From Bacteroides luhongzhouii (lineage in GTDB: Bacteria; Bacteroidota; Bacteroidia; Bacteroidales; Bacteroidaceae), in NCBI RefSeq assembly GCF_009193295.2, contig NZ_CP059973.1:1116001-1180000 (forward strand): a stretch of DNA of 64,000 nt, given 5' to 3'. A program made the position numbers and the translations under genes. The notes below the pieces were generated by a model. That model worked only from the letters and a program-made list of their open reading frames with translations, searched no databases and had not been told where the DNA came from. Positions 47,607 to 54,889 of the stretch are shown piece by piece. Each line of letters starts with the position of its first letter. Position 1 is the first letter of the stretch.

Positions 47607-48092
47607 TATGAGAACTAAAAAAAGGAACAATTATGGAAGAAGTCATATAGAAACTCTGCTTGATATAATTATTCTGAATACACAAATTTTCATTTCTCAT
47701 AGTGTCTTTCCAGTCAACCTATAACAAGAATAAAAAACAACTAGTCAACCATTATCAGGGAAGTACATATTCTTTTTGTCCCATATATTGTGGGAAAGTA
47801 TTCCCTACTAACTGGGAAAAGATTCCCTCATTTTGTGGGAACAAATTCCCATAATATGAGAGAATACTTTCCCACAATATATGGGACGATCGGAACTAGT
47901 TTATCTTCAACTAGAAAAAGGAAGAAGACAATATCTTAACTATGAGAAATACCTTGAAATACTATGAGAACAAGGTGAATTTTAAGCTAAAATAGAGGGT
48001 ATGTTATGAGAAATACCATGTTAGAAAGTATTTCTCATAAGCTACTTATCTGATTCTTTGTTGTTTATCAGTCATCAATGAGAATATGAGAA
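47607..48092. repeat. Seven copies of TATGAGAA
   Basis: Exact copies on the plus strand begin at 47607, 47941, 47963, 48005 and 48085; copies on the minus strand lie at 47694-47701 and 48032-48039. The 48005 and 48032 copies form a 12-bp perfect inverted repeat (48005-48016 with 48028-48039). Chance would give far fewer than one copy in this length. Confidence 0.75.
47778..47887. repeat. 26-bp inverted repeat enclosing four evenly spaced palindromes
   Basis: Arms 47778-47803 and 47862-47887 are perfect reverse complements. Within the unit, GGGAAAGTATTCCC (47792), GGGAAAAGATTCCC (47814), GGGAACAAATTCCC (47837) and GAGAATACTTTCCC (47860) start 22, 23 and 23 bases apart. Three are GGGAA-N4-TTCCC; the fourth is a one-base variant. 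Even spacing by two helix turns fits a DNA-binding protein array, and the whole could also fold as one long RNA hairpin. Confidence 0.85.
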
Positions 48093-48166
48093 ATAAAAAT
48101 GAAAAATCGTTTGCAGAGCTTGCTGAATTTTTAATTGATGTACTCATGACTGCACCGTTCTTAGTT

Positions 48167-48207
48167 ACATGGAAATTTAGGGGCGCTATGCCCCTAAATT
48201 TCCATGT
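48167..48207. repeat. Hairpin with 18-bp perfect arms
   Basis: Arms 48167-48184 and 48190-48207 are perfect reverse complements with the loop GCTAT. It lies 18 bases past the stop of the small HTH-like gene on the minus strand, so it may end or protect that transcript, though no T-run follows. Confidence 0.8.
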
Positions 48208-48224
48208 GGGAGTTGGCATTTGCC

Positions 48225-48686
48225 TCATTTCCATATCTTTGTAAACCAATTCAATTTTATTCTTTTGATTCTCATACACCACTTTTTTAACCGGCATTTA
48301 TAACAGTTGAACTGTCCTAATTCAAGTTCTATCTCTAAATCCCGTACCCGTTCGTTTTGTTCCATCCACATTCCCCGTAATGCATCCCGCTGTGATTTGG
48401 CTTCCCTATATATCTCAAGCTCTTTGTCGCGTGCCCCTAAGAGGAAAGCATATATCAAGCACGTCTCGGATTTACCGACACAGAACTGTTCTAATGCTTT
48501 CACATATTCGGGATCAATACCTTTCGCCCTGTTTTTCAGGAATCCACGGAGACTCTCATCGCTTACGACCGTTTTGTAATCCTTGAAATATGATATGATT
48601 ACCTGCATATCCACCCAAAGTTGGATATATTCTTTTTTAAGATTGTATTTCTTAGCCGCTTCTTCTACATTAATCCATTCTGACAT
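48225..48686 (-). CDS. Hypothetical protein with N-terminal HTH-like and C-terminal coiled-coil parts
   Basis: The 153-residue protein begins MSEWINVEEAAKKYNLKKEY, which looks like an excisionase or MerR-type helix-turn-helix (residues 3-50). The middle is helical. Residues ~105-140 look like a coiled coil (KELEIYREAKSQRDALRGM), followed by cysteines C127, C130 and C137 near the basic end. I do not know the function; similar short HTH proteins occur in Bacteroides genomes. Its transcript may start near 49109, which would give a leader of about 420 bases with the structured element at 48748-48854. It is the only likely protein gene in the repeat-rich region. Confidence 0.6.
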   Translation of the reverse strand: MSEWINVEEAAKKYNLKKEYIQLWVDMQVIISYFKDYKTVVSDESLRGFLKNRAKGIDPEYVKALEQFCVGKSETCLIYAFLLGARDKELEIYREAKSQRDALRGMWMEQNERVRDLEIELELGQFNCYKCRLKKWCMRIKRIKLNWFTKIWK

Positions 48687-48747
48687 AATGTTCGTTTTTT
48701 TATGTGTGATACAATGAAAGAGGGATACTCTTTTTATTATATTAGCA

Positions 48748-48854
48748 CAACGGGCATCTACGCTTTCTGCAGTCCGGTGGGCGGGGATTGGTTAGGTTAT
48801 ATTGGGGTATTATGAATAAACCAACCGGATACAAGAAAGGCGCAGATGCTGTTG
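48748..48854 (-). ncRNA. Nested stem structure, possible structured RNA
   Basis: On the minus strand, 48849-48834 pairs with 48768-48754 over 15 pairs with one G-U and one bulge. Outside it, CAAC pairs with GTTG; inside it, TCCGG (48829-48825 read minus) pairs with CCGGA (48777-48773), and GGTTGGTT can pair with AACC repeats further in. Three nested stems around one axis in ~107 bases are more than expected for random sequence. I see no known riboswitch class. Confidence 0.45.
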
Positions 48855-49114
48855 CACCATTATCCGCTCATAAGGCTTAGCAACACCCTTCGGAAGATAA
48901 TGATAACAACAGACACCCACGCCAATCGTTTATATATAACACATTCCTGGCGGATATGTTGATATACAGCCGTTCGCGTGGAGTATCTGCTGAATCATCT
49001 CTCTCCTTTAAAACTGCTAATTTTTATGAGCGAGAGATAATACGCTTTTACTCCAATAAGAGATAAAACCACTTTCCACCAGTTCCATCACGCTGATGGG
49101 CGGAAAGCGTGTGA

Positions 49115-49122
49115 CAAAGATA
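49115..49122 (-). promoter_or_regulatory. -7 box upstream of the structured leader
   Basis: The minus strand reads TATCTTTG (TAnnTTTG). A clear -33 TTG is not seen. Transcription from here would run through the structured region into the small HTH gene. Confidence 0.4.
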
Positions 49123-49214
49123 AATGATTTATTTGGAATATATTGGAAATAAGGTAATAAATAATCAAAGGTACGTACCTTACAATAGAAACAGACAAAA
49201 GAAAAACAAGTCTG

Positions 49215-49817
49215 TTAATAAGCCCTCAACCCATAATCGAATCTCATCTTCTTGCTATCTTTCACTTCAATTTTCAACAAATTACTTCCTTTCCGCAAGT
49301 AACGGCTGTAATCGCTGATATTGTATTGATTATATTGCCTGGTCTGCTTTGCCTCCTGCGCAAAGACTTCCACTCCATTCAACCAAACTTTGGCTTCTCC
49401 GGCAACATTCAGCCATAGAGACAAATGATTGAAATCATTCTCCACCTTAAAAGTAGCTTCTGATACTACCGTAGAACGAGGAGGACAGTCGAAAGGCAAA
49501 GAAGTCATTTTCAGCTCCTGACCGTTCATACCGACAAGGCGGGTGTTCTTGCTTCCGTTCTGACTGTCGGCAATCAAAGTAACTGCTTTCGCCGGGGTGA
49601 TTTCATACAAACGGTTGTGCATCAGGTGTAACAAGCCTTCCGGTATTTTGGTTACTTTCCGGTCGTAAGTAATCAAGCCGTTCACTTCTCCTTCCACATC
49701 AGTGGTTTGTGTATAAACAGCCGCACTCAATCCCTGGGCAATCAGCGTTTCCAAATCATATACCAGACGGCCGTAGCTATCAATCAGAGCCATTGCTCCG
49801 TCTAAAATCATTTCCAC
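49215..49817 (-). pseudogene. C-terminal remnant of a GH2 glycoside hydrolase
   Basis: The 200 residues hold GLSAAVYTQTTDVEGEVNGL and TYDRKV, which are typical of the end of the GH2 catalytic barrel, followed by a C-terminal beta-domain to FDYGLRAY. There is no N-terminal half and no signal peptide. Its frame begins within the last codons of the GH43 gene (overlap of 10 bases, different frame) and reads a few codons further upstream without a start. The simplest reading is a deletion that removed most of a GH2 gene and joined its tail to GH43. A separate short product starting at GTG 49817 or ATG 49811 is possible but would lack the catalytic acid. Confidence 0.75.
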
Positions 49818-50794
49818 ATTGGCTTTATGACGTGCTCTTTATCTACGGTGATGTTGTATATGCCATCGTTTCCTTTCTTCAGGATGAGCGGAACAATACG
49901 TGTTTTACGAGGGGACACGGTAGAATCCGAACGATGAACGTGGTAAACATAGTAATATTTTCCATCCAGCCCTTTAAATACATCTCCATGTCCTGATCCG
50001 TTTTCTCCTACGAGGCTGCGATGAATAATCGGACTGTTCGGATGCTTTTTCCACGGACCGAAAGGGGAAGAAGCAGTGGCATAGCCTACCGAGTAGTCGA
50101 TATTCATAAAATGATTGGCAGAATAGAAAAGGTAATATACCCCGTCCCACTTCATAACAGTCGGTCCTTCCATCACCGGTGCGGACTTGTAGTTCGGAGT
50201 CTTTTCCCAAGGCTCCGTACAGTCCATACATTGTTTCAATGTTTCCGGTTTGATACTTCCCTTCTTTATGTCAAACTCGGCTACCCAAAGGTAATTGCCT
50301 TTATTAAAGCGAACATGATATAGGTAGTATTTCCCATCATCGTCCTTGAACAGGAATGAGTCTATATTTTTAGCGGAAGCGTCTATCGGCTTGACTTCCT
50401 TTTGACGAAAAGGTCCGAATACCGATTTTGAGGAAGCAATTACTGTTTGCTCATTAGCGGTATAAGTGAAATAATAAGTTCTTTTATCCTTAAAGTATTG
50501 AGGTGCCCAGAAGCCTTTTTCACCATACGTTTGATCTCCTTTCCGCAGAATCAGTTGTAGAGAAGTGCCATCAGGCACCGTCCAATGCTCCAGATCGGTC
50601 GATTCGAGGATAGCAAAGCCCTGCGGTTCCTGATTGCGTGTGCCGGTGAGGTAATACTTGCCGTTCTCCACAAAGATAGTAGGATCGGCATACATAATTT
50701 CTTTCCAATCATCAGCATACAATTGGAAGGCAGACATAAATGTCACTCCCAGAACAAGTGTTACTCGTGATAAGATTTTATTGAATGTATTCAT
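49808..50794 (-). CDS. GH43 glycoside hydrolase
   Basis: The 328-residue protein has a signal peptide ending LYADD. The five-bladed propeller has the three GH43 acids: D37 in MYADPTIF, D145 in NIDSFLF and E209 in MEGPTVMKW. GH43 enzymes remove alpha-L-arabinose or beta-xylose, and some remove beta-galactose. There is no extra C-terminal sandwich, which makes it one of the short forms; a lost C-terminal part at the deletion junction cannot be excluded, because the frame ends exactly where the GH2 remnant begins. It lies 32 bases after the GLUG-type lipoprotein. Confidence 0.85.
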   Translation of the reverse strand: MNTFNKILSRVTLVLGVTFMSAFQLYADDWKEIMYADPTIFVENGKYYLTGTRNQEPQGFAILESTDLEHWTVPDGTSLQLILRKGDQTYGEKGFWAPQYFKDKRTYYFTYTANEQTVIASSKSVFGPFRQKEVKPIDASAKNIDSFLFKDDDGKYYLYHVRFNKGNYLWVAEFDIKKGSIKPETLKQCMDCTEPWEKTPNYKSAPVMEGPTVMKWDGVYYLFYSANHFMNIDYSVGYATASSPFGPWKKHPNSPIIHRSLVGENGSGHGDVFKGLDGKYYYVYHVHRSDSTVSPRKTRIVPLILKKGNDGIYNITVDKEHVIKPMWK

Positions 50795-50826
50795 CAGTCT
50801 GTATCTTAATTGTTATACCATTTTTA

Positions 50827-52458
50827 TCAATTCAGTTCCCATGCCAGACAAGGTTGTTCACCGTTAAGATTCCATATAGAGGTATCCCAGTCGAGAGCAC
50901 GAATAGCTTCCATCAGGTTATCAATGGTAGTCAATCCGTTATAACGATCTACCGCAGTGATTGTACCTACGTTTACACTGGCCTGGTCAGGCAATGCGGG
51001 ATTACCAGAGAAAACACATTCCATAGCAGGATTAGCGTAACAGGAATAAGCCACATTCTCGCTGTACCGTCCACATACCTTACCCGATTTGGGTGCAGCT
51101 TGAGAGAATAAATAGGTGTTCCATGCTACGCAGTGATGAACGGTAATGCCGGACCCTGTTGTATTATTAGCGTTACCCATGATACCTCCCACCTGATTTT
51201 GTGCAGATACATCGCAGTCGCTCCAACAGTAGGATATAACAGAGGTAGTAGAAGCACCGGAGATAGGTTGTACCCATCCGGCAATACCACCGCCCGGATT
51301 AGGCGTAACCATAGGAACTGCCTTCATCACTCCGTGAGAATAACAATGAGAAATGGTGCTTCCAAGCAACCGGCTGGCAATACCGCCGACACACGATTGA
51401 GTAGTAATATCACCTATGTGATAACACTGTTCGATAGATGCTCCCTCACGCACTTCACCGCAAATACCACCTGCCGACCACAATGCAGTAATCTTCGTTT
51501 CCGAACCACATTGATAAATCTTGCTGTCTGCTCCATGAAGTCGTCCGCAGATACCGCCTGCCTGGCCATCATCCCATGCACCGCTGCCCGAAGTCAGATT
51601 GATGGTCCCCGACACTCGAACATTCTCCACTATACCCGCACCGGAAACGTTACCCGCCTGTCCGGCTACAATACCCGTAAGCTTCTTATCAGCAGTAACT
51701 TGCGCGTTCGTAAACGTCACATTCGCAAACCGTCCCGTCAACATACCAAAGAAACCCTGATAACCGGATGAAGAAGATGTTATTTTCAAGTTGTTGATGA
51801 CGTGTCCGCAACCGTCGAAATCCACAGGTTTAGCAGCAGTGGCTTCCACAGGAGTCCAGTCCATACCTTGCAGATCGATATCTGCCCCCAAACGCACATA
51901 GGTAATCTGTCCATCCTTGAGGTATTCACCGAGCTTGGCCAAATCCTTGGCCACAGTGATGATATACGGATTACCGATACCGCCCTGCTTTTGTTGCAGA
52001 TAGAAGGTCATAGTACTCTTCTCTTCGTTGACGGCAAGATTATCGGACTTCAGTTTCAGACCGAGCACATATTTCTTGGTGTTGTCCAGTGTAGTAAGAT
52101 CGTGGAAACGCAAACCGACAGTGTGCAACACATCGTCGCCCTTGAAATCGAGACTATTGACATCAAGGTCGTAGTTAGCCGCAGGCAATAGTGTGTATTC
52201 CTCACCAAATGAGTGAGCATCGACTACTGCAAATTCCGCTTTCGCTTCCTTTTCGCAATGGCTCTTTTCTACCATAATGGTATATTCATATTCCGGCTCA
52301 TCCAGGTACAACTCATACTTACCAGTTTGATAAAGTGACAAGGTTATATCCGAATAGGTAACTTCAGCCTTTTCCGGTTGTGTCAGATCCATGACTTCTC
52401 CACATGAAATCAACGAAAACGCCATTAACGACAGGGCAATAGGAATATATCTTTTCAT
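50827..52458 (-). CDS. Surface lipoprotein with DUF1735-like and GLUG/beta-helix parts
   Basis: The 543-residue protein has a lipobox SLISC19. Residues ~30-155 resemble the DUF1735 N-terminal beta-domain often found in surface glycan-binding lipoproteins of PULs. From about 160, repeats such as GGICGRLHG, GGICGEVREG, GGIASRLLG and GGIMGNANN form a GLUG-type right-handed beta-helix. No catalytic residues are evident. It probably binds a glycan or another surface partner for the enzymes around it. It lies 19 bases after the small lipoprotein gene upstream. Confidence 0.75.
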   Translation of the reverse strand: MKRYIPIALSLMAFSLISCGEVMDLTQPEKAEVTYSDITLSLYQTGKYELYLDEPEYEYTIMVEKSHCEKEAKAEFAVVDAHSFGEEYTLLPAANYDLDVNSLDFKGDDVLHTVGLRFHDLTTLDNTKKYVLGLKLKSDNLAVNEEKSTMTFYLQQKQGGIGNPYIITVAKDLAKLGEYLKDGQITYVRLGADIDLQGMDWTPVEATAAKPVDFDGCGHVINNLKITSSSSGYQGFFGMLTGRFANVTFTNAQVTADKKLTGIVAGQAGNVSGAGIVENVRVSGTINLTSGSGAWDDGQAGGICGRLHGADSKIYQCGSETKITALWSAGGICGEVREGASIEQCYHIGDITTQSCVGGIASRLLGSTISHCYSHGVMKAVPMVTPNPGGGIAGWVQPISGASTTSVISYCWSDCDVSAQNQVGGIMGNANNTTGSGITVHHCVAWNTYLFSQAAPKSGKVCGRYSENVAYSCYANPAMECVFSGNPALPDQASVNVGTITAVDRYNGLTTIDNLMEAIRALDWDTSIWNLNGEQPCLAWELN

Positions 52459-52477
52459 AATTCAATTCTTTTAATGA

Positions 52478-52882
52478 TTAAAAAACAGGAACAACCACAC
52501 CAACATTGTCAGCCGACAACCACACTTTATCATCATCTATACGAACCACTTCCATCTCCATTTCTTCTTTGAGGAAGGAAACTCCTTGGAATGAGAATTC
52601 AGTCTTTATCTTTTGACCGATAACCGCAGGTTTCCCGGCAAACTTCACATGAATATATTTGCTTTGATCCGAATTTTGCAAGCGATAAGTCAACCGTTTA
52701 GGATTAATTGCAGCCTGGATTTGTTCCTGCTCTGTAAAAGAGCAAACTCCGTCCAAACTATAAAACCCAACTTCGGCATATCCTATTACATTCTTTTTAT
52801 CAACTCCGTTTTCGGCATATTCCGTCTCCGCACAAGAGACGAAAGCCAACAAACATACCAACATTACATATATTACTTTCAT
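52478..52882 (-). CDS. Small lipoprotein, function unknown
   Basis: The 134-residue protein has a lipobox AFVSC17. The mature part is beta-rich and acidic, with one motif, SKYIHVKFAGKPAVIGQKIK, that I cannot assign. It is in the same operon as the GH-A-like hydrolase (21 bases upstream) and the GLUG-type lipoprotein (19 bases downstream). Its position is that of a surface glycan-binding protein, but it is too short for the usual ones. Confidence 0.7.
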   Translation of the reverse strand: MKVIYVMLVCLLAFVSCAETEYAENGVDKKNVIGYAEVGFYSLDGVCSFTEQEQIQAAINPKRLTYRLQNSDQSKYIHVKFAGKPAVIGQKIKTEFSFQGVSFLKEEMEMEVVRIDDDKVWLSADNVGVVVPVF

Positions 52883-52903
52883 AAGCGAATAAATTTAAGA
52901 TAA

Positions 52904-54574
52904 TTACTTTCTAATAGTTGTCGACAACACTTCTACCGATCCATCCTTATAAGTCACTTCGGCGGTAAGTATTTGTCCGTTCAGGTTCTTATTCACTATA
53001 TTGATTTCCTGTCCATCCAGCTTTACTTTATAAGATGAGACATCAGCCGGCAAATTTAATATTTGTACTAACATATATTCATCCACTTGTTGATATTTCA
53101 ACAAAGGAAACTTTCCTGCCACAGCCTTGGTCTTAACATCGTCCTCCCATAACACAGCATCATCTGATTTCAGCAATGCTACATGATAGGTCGTTCCGGG
53201 AACAAGATTTTCAACCAATGTATAGTCATTCTCCGAATCAAGTGACCGACGTACCACTTCTGTTCCATTTTCATCTGTTACTGATAATATGCCTGTTTTA
53301 TCGGCTCCATTACCCCAACTAATGAACAATTCCCGTTGCCCTCCGACAAGACTGGAAACTACCAATCCATCCCGGGCAGCTATGAAATCAGGATATAACA
53401 ATGGATTGGGATTATAAGATCCGTCTGTATCAAGTCCTAAATAACGGGAAAAATAAATTCCTCCAAGTTCCCACATTTCAGTATTCGCATCGTAAACAGC
53501 TCTCGCCCCACCGGGAACCACGCTGAAACGTCCGGTAATGGCATACGTATCGTATTTCTTGAACACCTCATAAAAAGTTTTATACCAGTTCTTCGGATAC
53601 CAGGCATAACTCTCAAAAAGGCTCTTGAACTCGGTAGCACTAACCGGTGTACCGGCGTTAGCTTTTTCGGCTATCAGATTAAGATATTCGTAAATTTTCA
53701 TCCCAGCCGTATAACCATGCTTGGTGCCCCATTCTCCCAGCACATCGGCTACATGAGGATTTAAAGCACGCACCATAGAAAATTCCGTGCAAATCAGTTT
53801 CTTTGTTACACCATATTTATTGCGAATAATGTGAAAATCGTCTTCCGCCTGATTTATATTCAATGCGTGAACGTGCAAGTCGAGTCCTACAACATTAGGA
53901 TTGTTATTAACCACAGAGACTACCGCAGGTACCGTTTCGCTCTTCGGCAATTCGGACACACGGTTCAATGCTCCGGCATAAATATCAAATGTCCAGCCAT
54001 TAGCCTGTTTCCAAGTAGTCAACCGATTGGCAAACTCATTCAGAAATGCCCGATAATCCTCACCATCCGCATGACAAAGATCGGTATCCAATGCATTCTC
54101 CCATTCCGGTTCGTTACCCATGACCAAGATGTCAATGTGTTGTGCCATCTGATAAGTTTGTAGCAACACTTCCGTTGCACGGAATATGTACTCCATTTCC
54201 TGAGTCCCCACTTTAGGAACCGTGTCGGTATATAACTCAAAAGGAATTTTCAGACTCAACATGAATTTCACACGATCGCCTAACGCTTTCTTGGCCTGAA
54301 TAAATTTCAGTGTAGGGATATGTGTTCTGATGGCATTTTCTTTCACGCCTACAATCTTCCCGTCTTCATTTTGAAGAAACAGATTGGGGATATTGACAAA
54401 CCCTCTCACCCAAGTTACTTTCGATTTCTTCAGCATCTCTATTTCCGTAATCGGGTAGTCGATATTTTCATTATAGTTCGCTCCCAATTCTTGTGCTTTT
54501 GTCCCTATCGAACATAAGAACAGCAATACAAACATCCAAAAAGCCTTCACTTTCATATACATATTTTCTTTCAT
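52904..54574 (-). CDS. Unassigned clan GH-A-like glycoside hydrolase
   Basis: The 556-residue protein has a signal peptide ending GTKAQ (start M1 at 54574 or M7 at 54556). The barrel part (about 30-400) has VMGNEPEW with E155 at the usual acid/base position at the end of strand 4, and LICTEFSMV with E264 at the nucleophile position of strand 7, plus HVHAL before it. This pair is the mark of clan GH-A. Two beta-domains follow (about 400-556). I cannot match it to a numbered family with confidence; GH39- or GH30-like are the closest by feel. It is in one operon with the sulfatase region and GH43. Confidence 0.7.
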   Translation of the reverse strand: MKENMYMKVKAFWMFVLLFLCSIGTKAQELGANYNENIDYPITEIEMLKKSKVTWVRGFVNIPNLFLQNEDGKIVGVKENAIRTHIPTLKFIQAKKALGDRVKFMLSLKIPFELYTDTVPKVGTQEMEYIFRATEVLLQTYQMAQHIDILVMGNEPEWENALDTDLCHADGEDYRAFLNEFANRLTTWKQANGWTFDIYAGALNRVSELPKSETVPAVVSVVNNNPNVVGLDLHVHALNINQAEDDFHIIRNKYGVTKKLICTEFSMVRALNPHVADVLGEWGTKHGYTAGMKIYEYLNLIAEKANAGTPVSATEFKSLFESYAWYPKNWYKTFYEVFKKYDTYAITGRFSVVPGGARAVYDANTEMWELGGIYFSRYLGLDTDGSYNPNPLLYPDFIAARDGLVVSSLVGGQRELFISWGNGADKTGILSVTDENGTEVVRRSLDSENDYTLVENLVPGTTYHVALLKSDDAVLWEDDVKTKAVAGKFPLLKYQQVDEYMLVQILNLPADVSSYKVKLDGQEINIVNKNLNGQILTAEVTYKDGSVEVLSTTIRK

Positions 54575-54603
54575 AATATATCACTTTAAAAAGATAGTAC
54601 TCT

Positions 54604-54765
54604 CTATTTTACACAAAACTGATAGATACAAAACTGATGACAAACCTCTTCCGGATTCAAGATCGTAGAGGAAAATGCCGGCTGATTGGAAAAATCTGCC
54701 AAAGGAGACCCTGAATGACAAGCAATCAATAATATAAAGAGGAAGAAAAAAACAGCATTTCCCAT
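54604..54765 (-). CDS. Tiny lipoprotein of 53 residues
   Basis: The frame starts at ATG 54765 and stops at 54604. It begins MGNAVFFFLFILLIACHSGS, a clear lipoprotein signal with C16, followed by only 37 residues rich in Cys and Gln near the end (CHQFCIYQFCVK). It lies 45 bases after a good -7 box and 30 bases before the GH-A-like gene, so it is probably the first gene of that operon. I do not recognise it. It is easy to miss because of its size; a chance frame is possible but the signal peptide argues against that. Confidence 0.5.
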   Translation of the reverse strand: MGNAVFFFLFILLIACHSGSPLADFSNQPAFSSTILNPEEVCHQFCIYQFCVK

Positions 54766-54809
54766 ATCATCAATCTTCAAGGTTAATTATAGTTCGACAT
54801 CGAACATAG

Positions 54810-54817
54810 CAAAGATA
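54810..54817 (-). promoter_or_regulatory. -7 box of the GH-A/GH43 operon
   Basis: The minus strand reads TATCTTTG (TAnnTTTG). An inverted repeat TAGAAC-GATT-GTTCTA (54839-54854) lies 21 bases upstream, at and beyond -33, and may be an operator. This separates the operon from the sulfatase gene. Confidence 0.55.
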
Positions 54818-54889
54818 GGAAAATAAGTTCCTATAGAATAGAACGATTGTTCTATCACTGGGATTTATGTTCAGAATGGACATTTGACC

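Larger units (their letters stand above)
47348..48224. other. Repeat-rich stretch without a convincing gene
   Basis: It holds the regulator promoter (47370), a promoter-like box at 47585-47592 followed by a five-codon frame, the 26-bp inverted repeat with four palindromes (47778-47887), seven TATGAGAA octamers (47607-48092), and the 18-bp-arm hairpin at 48167-48207. The longest open frames here do not look like proteins. Confidence 0.7.
48687..49214. other. Gene-free stretch, probable structured leader on the minus strand
   Basis: There is no long open frame. It holds a promoter-like box at 49115-49122, a stem near 49071-49107 (CTTTCC with GGAAAG around CCATCA-GCG-TGATGG on the minus strand), and the large fold at 48748-48854. 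It may be the leader of the HTH gene or an independent RNA. Confidence 0.55.

Noticed and set aside
47494..47724. Open frame of 76 codons in the repeat-rich region
   Set aside because: It covers the promoter-like box at 47585 and octamer sites, with unlikely residue composition for a real protein.
47792..47873. CRISPR-like array
   Set aside because: The repeats are 14-base palindromes separated by 8-9 bases, far too short for repeat-spacer units, and no cas gene is present.
47778..47887. Invertible promoter flanked by inverted repeats
   Set aside because: The spacer between the 26-bp arms is only 58 bases, holds no TAnnTTTG box in either direction, and no recombinase gene is in the window.
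48046..48297. Open frame of 83 codons downstream of the small HTH gene
   Set aside because: It overlaps the HTH gene by 73 bases in another frame and translates straight through the 18-bp-arm hairpin. It has no domain or signal.
48687..49214. tRNA or known riboswitch
   Set aside because: No cloverleaf with a T-loop (GTTCRA) or known riboswitch core could be found by eye in this structured stretch.
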